Shown piece after piece: positions 9,529 to 12,343 of a stretch of DNA of 12,343 bases. Made by a program: the position numbers and the translations under genes. The notes beneath the pieces are model-generated. The model was not told the DNA's origin. It saw only the letters and a program-made list of their open reading frames with translations, and ran no database searches. This DNA comes from Deltaproteobacteria bacterium CG07_land_8_20_14_0_80_60_11 (lineage in GTDB: Bacteria; Desulfobacterota; Desulfobaccia; Desulfobaccales; 0-14-0-80-60-11). Each line of letters opens with the position of its first letter. Positions within the stretch are counted from its first letter, which is position 1. The stretch covers positions 1 through 12,343 of the forward strand of contig PEWM01000229.1 of assembly GCA_002779455.1 (NCBI GenBank). Direction: 5' to 3'.

Positions 9529-9689
9529 TTTTGACCTTGAAGAAAGACGAAAAAATTCTCATTGGGGACAAGATCACTGTTATGCTGGTAGAGATCAGGG
9601 GAAATCAAATCCGCCTTGGGATCGAGGCGCCGGCTGGCCTTTTGGTTCTGCGGGAAAAGCTGGCGGGACTACCGAAGGCGTCGGACTGA
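9522..9689 (+). CDS. csrA: CsrA family carbon storage regulator
   Basis: A complete 55-residue CsrA. MLILTLKKDEKILIGDKITV matches the family N-terminus, followed by VEIRGNQIRLGIEAP and VLREKL. CsrA dimers bind GGA motifs in mRNA leaders and block or promote translation; the dimer binds RNA through strands 1 and 5. R44 (codon in VLREK), the most critical RNA contact, and L4 are conserved, whereas position 6, Arg in E. coli, is Leu, and position 43, usually His, is Leu. The gene sits inside the exopolysaccharide cluster between a hexapeptide fragment and a sugar-transferase remnant. The Shine-Dalgarno is modest (AGAAGAG, about 9510-9516). It is short and easy to overlook. GGA motifs in the leader of the Wzz-like gene (11500-11541) make that gene a plausible target. 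Confidence 0.93.
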   Translation: MLILTLKKDEKILIGDKITVMLVEIRGNQIRLGIEAPAGLLVLREKLAGLPKASD

Positions 9690-9775
9690 ACGATTTGGTT
9701 CAGGACAAGGTTACCCCTGCCCCCTTAAGGGCCGGGGGGGCCTGGACCCCGAGGAACTGGCCCGCCGCTTGGCGG

Positions 9776-9859
9776 TGTTCCCTGGGGCTCGATCTGAAAA
9801 TCCTGTTCAAGACGATGAAGAAGGCGGTCAGAGACCTCTTTCGCTCCGAGAAGAAGTAG
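9776..9859 (+). pseudogene. C-terminal remnant of a sugar transferase
   Basis: The frame ending at TAG 9857-9859 reads CSLGLDLKILFKTMKKAV and RDLFRSEKK. 'SLwLDLKILlKT' is the signature C-terminus of polyprenyl-phosphate sugar-phosphate transferases (the WcaJ/EpsL/bacterial sugar transferase family), the priming enzymes of exopolysaccharide synthesis. Upstream in the same frame (9690-9775) nothing of the conserved catalytic part can be read, and another frame (DPEELARRL at about 9745-9771) may be the displaced continuation. A full domain needs about 200 residues, so most of the gene is absent. The remnant ends 9 bases before the Wza-like start, where a functional gene of this type would naturally sit. 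Confidence 0.6.
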
Positions 9860-9868
9860 AGGGTGGTT

Positions 9869-10897
9869 ATGAAGAAATGGCAAGGCATTTTGGTAACGTG
9901 GCTGCTCCTCGCGACCATGGCCTGCGTCGGCGGCAAAGGGACAGGGGTTATAACGGTGGACTCCCCGGAGATGAAGCCGCCGCCTAAGGGCCCGGTGGTT
10001 TCCGAACCCTACCGGATTATGCGGGGTGACACTTTGAACGTAACTTTTCCCCTGAATCCGGAACTGGATCTCAAACCGGTGTTGGTGCGCCCGGACGGCA
10101 GAATCGTTCTGAACCTGGCGGGCGAAGTCAATGCCTGCGGCCTGACCGTCCCGGAATTGCAGCAGGCCATCGGTAAACAGTACCGGGAAGCCATTGCCAA
10201 GACCGGGTATAGTAAAATGTTAAAGCCCAACGATTACTTTGATCTCAGGTTCGTCTACAACCCCGAGCTGAACATCGGGGTCCGCATCCAGTCCAACGGC
10301 AAGGTCTCCCTGCCCCTCGTGGGGGAAATCCAGGCCGCCGATCTGACCCCGGGGCAGTTGCGCCTGAAGCTCATCGAGGCGTATTCCCGGGATATCCGCC
10401 AACCCGATATCGCGGTCCTGACGGGCACCCACGCCGCGGCCTTTCCCATGGACATCGCGGCCAAAAACATCAATGCCCAGGGCAATTTCATCACCGTGGC
10501 CGTGGTCAAGAGCGGCGGCCAGTGGGTCTTTGTGGCCGGCCAGGTGGGCGCGCCCAAGGCCATTCCCTGGGAAGGTCACCTGACCGTCCTCCAGGCCATT
10601 GCCGCGGCCGGGGGTAAGACGGATAAGGCGGATATGTCCCGGGTGGTCATCGTCAGGCGCGGGCCTTTCGAGGCGGCGCAATGGATGCAAACCGATCTGG
10701 CCTCGCCCCTGGAAGGCAAGGATCTTAAAAACGACGTGGTCCTAAAGAGCGGAGATGTCGTGGTGGTCCCCATGAGCGGCATCGCCAAGCTGGGCGTGTT
10801 CGTCCAGCAGGTCCTGCGGGATTTGAACCCGATGTATGGTTCGTATACCATCAACCTCGGCAGCGCCTCCGGCGCGTATGCTGCCCCCATACCGTAA
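9869..10897 (+). CDS. Wza-type polysaccharide export protein
   Basis: A 342-residue outer-membrane polysaccharide export (OPX) protein, the exit channel for capsule or exopolysaccharide. A hydrophobic N-terminal segment (WQGILVTWLLLATMAC) ends at a cysteine suited to lipidation; the -3 residue is Thr rather than the usual Leu/Val, so the lipobox is imperfect. Two polysaccharide-export domains follow: EPYRIMRGDTLNVTFPLNPE with VRPDGRIVLNLAGEV, and DYFDLRFVYNPELNIGVRIQ with NGKVSLPLVGEIQAADLTPG. Then comes an SLBB domain (WVFVAGQVGAPKAIPWEGHL, VLQAIAAAGG) and a hydrophobic C-terminal stretch. ATG 9869 is chosen because AGAGGG (9858-9863) lies 5 bases upstream; GTG 9863 falls on that site. The next gene starts 8 bases after the stop, so they are co-transcribed. 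Confidence 0.93.
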   Translation: MKKWQGILVTWLLLATMACVGGKGTGVITVDSPEMKPPPKGPVVSEPYRIMRGDTLNVTFPLNPELDLKPVLVRPDGRIVLNLAGEVNACGLTVPELQQAIGKQYREAIAKTGYSKMLKPNDYFDLRFVYNPELNIGVRIQSNGKVSLPLVGEIQAADLTPGQLRLKLIEAYSRDIRQPDIAVLTGTHAAAFPMDIAAKNINAQGNFITVAVVKSGGQWVFVAGQVGAPKAIPWEGHLTVLQAIAAAGGKTDKADMSRVVIVRRGPFEAAQWMQTDLASPLEGKDLKNDVVLKSGDVVVVPMSGIAKLGVFVQQVLRDLNPMYGSYTINLGSASGAYAAPIP

Positions 10898-10905
10898 GGG
10901 AAGTG

Positions 10906-11499
10906 ATGTTAGTCCGGGTTCTCCTGTCCGGTTTTCTCATCATGAGCTTGCTGGCGCCATCAGCCAGGGCGGATGAGTTTGGGCTGGACCCCAAGGGCTA
11001 CTTTGACGCCTTGCCATCCGGCATCGTCAACGTCGCCCTGCCGGAATTTGGCCAGGACCTCATCATCCCAGGTGACTATGGCCTGGGGAATGTCACCCCG
11101 GTGGAGGAAGTGTTCCGGGGCACGGAACGGTTCGTGCGCATCTTCCGTTCCCCGGAGCTGCGCATCTCTCACACGCGCCCGGCGGAAATGCAAGTTCTGC
11201 TGGGCAATGTCCAGGGTCTCTACGTGTGGATTAACACTCCCCCGATGCAGGGAGAGTGGACTCTGAATATCGACCTGCTCTATGTCGATGGCGCCAGGAA
11301 GAATGTCTTTGGTAAGAAAATGAAGCCGGGGGTGCGTGATTTTTTTTATGTGGAACCCCATACCCGGGTGGCTTGCCACCTGTCAACGAAAACTACGGCA
11401 GTTAAGGCGCCCCTGAGATTCATCTTAACGCTCAGCCCGGTCATGTATGCAGTCTGGCCCGACTTTCTCCCCTCGCCCTCTCGGACGATTTTCGACTAA
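10906..11499 (+). CDS. Exported protein of unknown function in the EPS cluster
   Basis: A 197-residue protein with a clear Sec signal peptide: MLVRVLLSGFLIMSLLAPSA then RA before DEFG, predicting cleavage after an A-R-A site. The mature part is not recognised. It has segments with a beta character (VEEVFRGTERFVRIFRSPEL, LRISHTRPAEMQVLL, LYVWINTPPMQGEWTLNIDL) and no repeats or membrane helices. AAGGG (10896-10900) lies 5 bases before the ATG; a GTG at 10903 is less likely. It lies between a Wza-like and a Wzz-like gene, 8 bases after the former, so it is probably a periplasmic or outer-membrane accessory of the export machinery. No catalytic motif was seen. Confidence 0.8.
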   Translation: MLVRVLLSGFLIMSLLAPSARADEFGLDPKGYFDALPSGIVNVALPEFGQDLIIPGDYGLGNVTPVEEVFRGTERFVRIFRSPELRISHTRPAEMQVLLGNVQGLYVWINTPPMQGEWTLNIDLLYVDGARKNVFGKKMKPGVRDFFYVEPHTRVACHLSTKTTAVKAPLRFILTLSPVMYAVWPDFLPSPSRTIFD

Positions 11500-11541
11500 G
11501 CCGGAGGACGCCAACAGAAGGATAGCCTGAAGGAGACGTTA
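11500..11541 (+). promoter_or_regulatory. Candidate CsrA-binding leader of the Wzz-like gene
   Basis: The 42-base gap before ATG 11542 has four GGA triplets: two in CCGGAGGACG (11501-11510), one in ACAGAAGGATAG (11514-11525), and one in AAGGAG (11530-11535), which is also the Shine-Dalgarno sequence. CsrA recognises A(N)GGA-type sites and commonly blocks one overlapping the ribosome binding site plus one upstream. The match is by motif only, and SD sequences contain GGA by nature. Confidence 0.4.
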
Positions 11542-12343
11542 ATGAAAATGCAGACTACTGGACGTATCTTGCTCCACGGCCTGTTCCGCCGGTGGGACCT
11601 GTTCGTCTACCTCAACCTGGCTATCCTGGGGACTATCCTGGTGGGTAGTTGGCTGTGGCCTCCCAGCTATCAGGCCGAAAGCAGCATCGTCATTCTGGGG
11701 CGCACGTATACCGATCTTTTGACGCCGGCCAAAGGCAGCGGACCCTCTACCTTGATCATGAATCCCAAAGAGGAGATCAACTCGGAGATCGAAATCATCC
11801 GCAGCCGCCCTGTCCTGACCCGGGTGGTCCAGGACCTCCACCTCGATAAACCCAGAACCATCCCGGACCAGGGAATCTCCGGGGCCATCCGCGGCGCCGG
11901 GCGGGCCACTTTCAGGGCATTCCGAGGATTTTTGGTCACCATCGGCCTGATCAGGAAGTACACCGGGAGCCAGGCCGTTGAAGCCGCGGTGGAGCGGTTG
12001 CACTCCCGATTGAAAGTCGAGCCGGCCATCGACTCCCAAATCATCTGGATCAGATATCGCGACCCCGACCCGGAACTGAGCGCCAAGGTGGTAAACCGGG
12101 TCGCCGAAGGGTATCAGAAACAGCACCTGGCCATTAATATCAACCAGGCCGAGAGTTCTTTCTACGGTGAACAGATCGACAAGGTGCAGGGTGACCTCAA
12201 GGGGCTCCAGGAGCAGCTGTTGCGCGTCAAGGAAAATACCGGGATCGTCTCGTTTCCCGAGCAGAGCCGCGCGGTCCTGAGAAAGCTGGAAACGCTGGAC
12301 AATTCCAGGACCAATGTCCAGAAGGAGATCATCCGGGTCCAGG
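11542..12343 (+). CDS. Wzz/GumC-type chain-length determinant, 3' end missing
   Basis: An open frame of 267 codons that runs off the window. It starts MKMQTTGRILLHGLFRRWDL; a transmembrane helix follows (about residues 21-42, LFVYLNLAILGTILVGSWLW) and then the Wzz-domain pattern PPSYQAESSIVILGR. Next come EINSEIEIIRSRPVLTRVVQ, a segment rich in amphipathic helix, and LKVEPAIDSQIIWIRYRDPD with LSAKVVNRVAEGYQ, typical of GumC/Wzc periplasmic domains. Coiled-coil-like sequence begins near residue 205 (QIDKVQGDLKGLQEQLLRVK). The AAGGAG ribosome site is 6 bases before the ATG. It works with the outer-membrane exporter (9869-10897) and with the cytosolic ATPase (8455-9135). Whether a C-terminal kinase domain follows lies outside the window. 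Confidence 0.92.
   Translation, partial: MKMQTTGRILLHGLFRRWDLFVYLNLAILGTILVGSWLWPPSYQAESSIVILGRTYTDLLTPAKGSGPSTLIMNPKEEINSEIEIIRSRPVLTRVVQDLHLDKPRTIPDQGISGAIRGAGRATFRAFRGFLVTIGLIRKYTGSQAVEAAVERLHSRLKVEPAIDSQIIWIRYRDPDPELSAKVVNRVAEGYQKQHLAININQAESSFYGEQIDKVQGDLKGLQEQLLRVKENTGIVSFPEQSRAVLRKLETLDNSRTNVQKEIIRVQ

Noticed and set aside
9616..9987. 123-codon frame overlapping csrA and the Wza-like start
   Set aside because: It is Arg/Gly-rich, out of frame with csrA and with the export protein; only a short part (DPEELARRL) might belong to the decayed sugar transferase.

Overview
The window is a GC-rich chromosomal segment. The gene set suggests a deltaproteobacterial / Desulfobacterota-type genome: a [4Fe-4S]-type PurF, a split-polypeptide CarB, FecR and toxin-antitoxin debris, a Wza/Wzz/BY-kinase exopolysaccharide cluster with its own csrA, and many short palindromic repeats. 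The taxonomic placement is an inference from gene style, not from a marker gene. Every supported gene lies on the + strand.

Layout. (1) 1-516: small palindromes, a fragment of a FecR-domain gene, and a gene-free leader. (2) 517-3792: carB, complete. (3) 3793-4670: a repeat-rich stretch with two small antitoxin-like genes (4043-4249 and 4351-4560). Hairpins that look like REP sequences flank them, in opposite orientation on the two sides. The first antitoxin is followed by a 16-codon stump of a VapC-like toxin; the second has no toxin. (4) 4686-6236: purF, whose first codons are a perfect five-copy heptanucleotide tandem repeat. (5) 6430-7652: a 70-residue cysteine-rich protein, a YfcE/MJ0936-type phosphodiesterase, a truncated higB (3' half only) joined to the phosphodiesterase stop codon, and an intact higA. 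(6) 7653-8454: about 800 bases without a convincing gene, holding a terminator-like hairpin, other palindromes and a candidate 145-bp MITE-like element. (7) 8455-12343: the start of an exopolysaccharide cluster. It holds a CpsD/BY-kinase-like ATPase with a degenerate Walker A motif, a hexapeptide (left-handed beta-helix) fragment, a 55-residue csrA, the tail of a sugar-transferase gene, a Wza-type export lipoprotein, an unrecognised periplasmic protein, and a Wzz-type chain-length protein cut by the window edge.

How the parts relate. CarB (carbamoyl phosphate for pyrimidines and arginine) and PurF (first committed purine step) are housekeeping islands in an otherwise eroded, repeat-loaded region. 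Three antitoxin genes survive while their toxins are truncated or absent. The exopolysaccharide cluster combines export (Wza), chain-length control (Wzz), its ATPase partner and a dedicated post-transcriptional regulator (CsrA). The Wzz leader carries several GGA motifs, one of them inside the Shine-Dalgarno sequence, so local CsrA control is plausible.
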